DNA of 23,831 bases from Candidatus Thiodiazotropha taylori (GTDB taxonomy: Bacteria > Pseudomonadota > Gammaproteobacteria > Chromatiales > Chromatiaceae), in contig JAHRHW010000015.1 in assembly GCA_019100305.1 (NCBI GenBank), forward strand, positions 1-23,831. Reading direction: 5' to 3'. Under the pieces are notes generated by a model. That model did no database searches, had not been told where the DNA came from, and saw nothing but the letters and a program-made list of their open reading frames with translations. This document shows, in pieces, positions 23,095-23,831 of this stretch (position 1 is the first letter of the stretch; each line of letters starts with the position of its first letter). The translations under genes were made by a program, and so were the position numbers.

Positions 23095-23487
23095 ATGGAC
23101 GCCATCGAGGTCAATTTCAGCGGCGGCAAACGTATTGAGGCACAGGTGGGAGATTTCACTCTGCAGACCGATCAGCCACTGAAATATGGCGGCGAGGCGA
23201 GCGCCCCTGCACCTTTCGATCTGTTCCTGGGATCAATCGCCACATGCGCCGGCATTTTTGCCTGGAACTTCTGTGAATCCCGACAGCTCTCCACCGAGGG
23301 TCTGGCACTGAAAATGGAGTGCATCGAGGATGAAAAGAAGAAAATGATCGGTAACATCATCTTTCACCTGACCCTGCCCAAGGATTTTCCGGAGCGCTAC
23401 CAGAGCGGCATCATTCGGGCAATGGAGCTGTGTGCTGTCAAAAGGCATATGCATACCGCACCGGATTTTTCGATCCAGGTCAAATAG
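23095..23487 (+). CDS. OsmC/Ohr-family protein
   Basis: Thiol-dependent peroxidase-fold protein of 130 residues. The family pattern APAPFDLFLGSIATCAG carries Cys51, the presumed peroxidatic cysteine, and AMELCAVKRHMHTAP carries Cys113, the presumed resolving cysteine; the spacing fits OsmC. Two additional cysteines (60, 76) lie between. OsmC and Ohr reduce organic hydroperoxides in the cytoplasm, and Ohr is recycled by lipoylated proteins with lipoamide dehydrogenase. The start ATG 23095 has AGGAG nine bases upstream. It is 14 bases downstream of the flavoprotein gene and very likely cotranscribed. Some OsmC-like subfamilies (YhfA-type) lack demonstrated peroxidase activity, so function is probable rather than sure. 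Confidence 0.85.
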   Translation: MDAIEVNFSGGKRIEAQVGDFTLQTDQPLKYGGEASAPAPFDLFLGSIATCAGIFAWNFCESRQLSTEGLALKMECIEDEKKKMIGNIIFHLTLPKDFPERYQSGIIRAMELCAVKRHMHTAPDFSIQVK

Positions 23488-23513
23488 GTCATCCTGAGCG
23501 AATAAACCACGAA

Positions 23514-23539
23514 CCTGTTACCACTAGGGATAACCCTAG
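23514..23539. repeat. Rearranged relative of the CTAGGGCCTGTTA repeat
   Basis: CCTGTTACCACTA here resembles the CCTGTTAACACTA of the main family (one base change), and is directly followed by CTAGGGATAACCCTAG (23524-23539), a perfect 6-base inverted repeat. AGGGATAAC also occurs in the reverse complement of copy 1. The block looks like a shuffled or decayed copy. Confidence 0.5.
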
Positions 23540-23558
23540 CTGGGGAAATTCCCAGCTA
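23537..23558 (+). terminator. Hairpin after the OsmC-family gene
   Basis: TAGCTGGG (23537-23544) pairs perfectly with CCCAGCTA (23551-23558) across a six-base loop GAAATT. It is about 50 bases past the OsmC stop. There is no long T-tract (TCCATTTCAG follows), so it is a plausible rather than sure terminator. It abuts the repeat block at 23514-23539. Confidence 0.5.
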
Positions 23559-23775
23559 TCCATTTCAGACCAAATCCTGCTTACTATAGCCAGCACAGAA
23601 CAGAGTGACCACTGCGAATACCGGTAGCTCAACTGCTGCGGAATTCCTGCACTATGGCAATCGATTGGCTGTACGGTGCGATAGAAGATTCTTTCTTACG
23701 TTCCCCTATGAGTTGAACGCTTTTCAGGGGCGATAGGCAGAACAGATCAGGTTGTTTCCATCCTATTCGGTGTTG

Positions 23776-23831
23776 CTAGGGCCTGTTAACACTAATCCAA
23801 TGCGCCCTGTTGCGCCCAGCGGCGTTATCAT
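23776..23831. repeat. Copy 3 of the CTAGGGCCTGTTA repeat, running off the window
   Basis: The first 26 bases match copy 2 exactly. The copy continues with GCGCCCTGTTGCGCCCAGCG and reaches the window end, so its full length is unknown. It could be the left end of a longer insertion element beyond position 23831. Confidence 0.6.

Larger units (their letters stand above)
23488..23831. other. Non-coding right end of the window
   Basis: About 344 bases with no credible gene. It includes a repeat-related block at 23514-23539, a hairpin at 23537-23558 and the 3'-most repeat copy at 23776. Short open frames such as 23430-23627 overlap the OsmC gene end and show no protein character. A stretch near 23624 (GGTAGCTCAACTG) resembles a tRNA D-arm by chance only. 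Confidence 0.5.

Noticed and set aside
23618..23690. tRNA-like fragment (GGTAGCTCAACTG)
   Set aside because: No acceptor stem, anticodon arm or GTTCGAATC-type T-arm can be found around it.
1..23831. CRISPR array, rRNA, intact transposase or phage genes
   Set aside because: I looked for regular short repeats with spacers, rRNA-like segments and transposase or integrase motifs and saw none.

Overview
The window reads as a chromosomal stretch of a free-living or symbiotic gammaproteobacterium. The supporting signs are a GacA/UvrY-type regulator, a YqiB-family (DUF1249) protein, long-LID adenylate kinase, HtpG, a Vibrio/Shewanella-style TonB2 gene cluster and an OprC-type copper receptor. Base composition looks moderate (about half GC) and coding density is ordinary. 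A sulfur-oxidising Chromatiales-like lineage is my guess from general flavour only; no sulfur-oxidation gene is present to prove it.

Layout, left to right. Positions 1-5488 hold minus-strand housekeeping genes: a family 5 uracil-DNA glycosylase (cut by the window edge), a uvrY-like response regulator, a YqiB-like protein, a thioredoxin, adk and htpG. Position 5649-7100 is a minus-strand outer-membrane beta-barrel of the kind associated with exopolysaccharide/PEP-CTERM systems. Then come phosphoglucomutase and a small lysine-rich DUF2934 protein on the plus strand, followed by a minus-strand EamA/DMT permease.

The most coherent block is 10933-18179, all minus strand: a possible 44-residue small protein, a DUF3450 coiled-coil protein, a TtpC-like long ExbB/TolQ protein, a short ExbB, ExbD, TonB and a TPR protein, packed with 1- to 4-base overlaps, and then, after a 228-base gap, a TonB-dependent copper receptor with the CxxxM and HxM copper-ligand motifs of OprC. 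Together they look like an outer-membrane copper import machine with its own energy transducer beside it. The two intergenic regions (13021-13248 and 18180-18424) hold palindromes and direct repeats spaced about two helical turns apart.

The right end (18428-23487) carries glcD and glcE on the plus strand with no glcF following, a secreted small protein built from a duplicated C-x12-C unit (minus strand), and a plus-strand pair consisting of a dihydrolipoamide-dehydrogenase-like flavoprotein and an OsmC-like protein. This pair could form a peroxide-reducing couple.

A short interspersed repeat beginning CTAGGGCCTGTTA occurs at 567, 20963 and 23776, with a rearranged relative near 23514. A separate element of about 205 bases with 27-base terminal inverted repeats sits at 10670-10874. 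I saw no tRNA, rRNA, CRISPR array or intact transposase.
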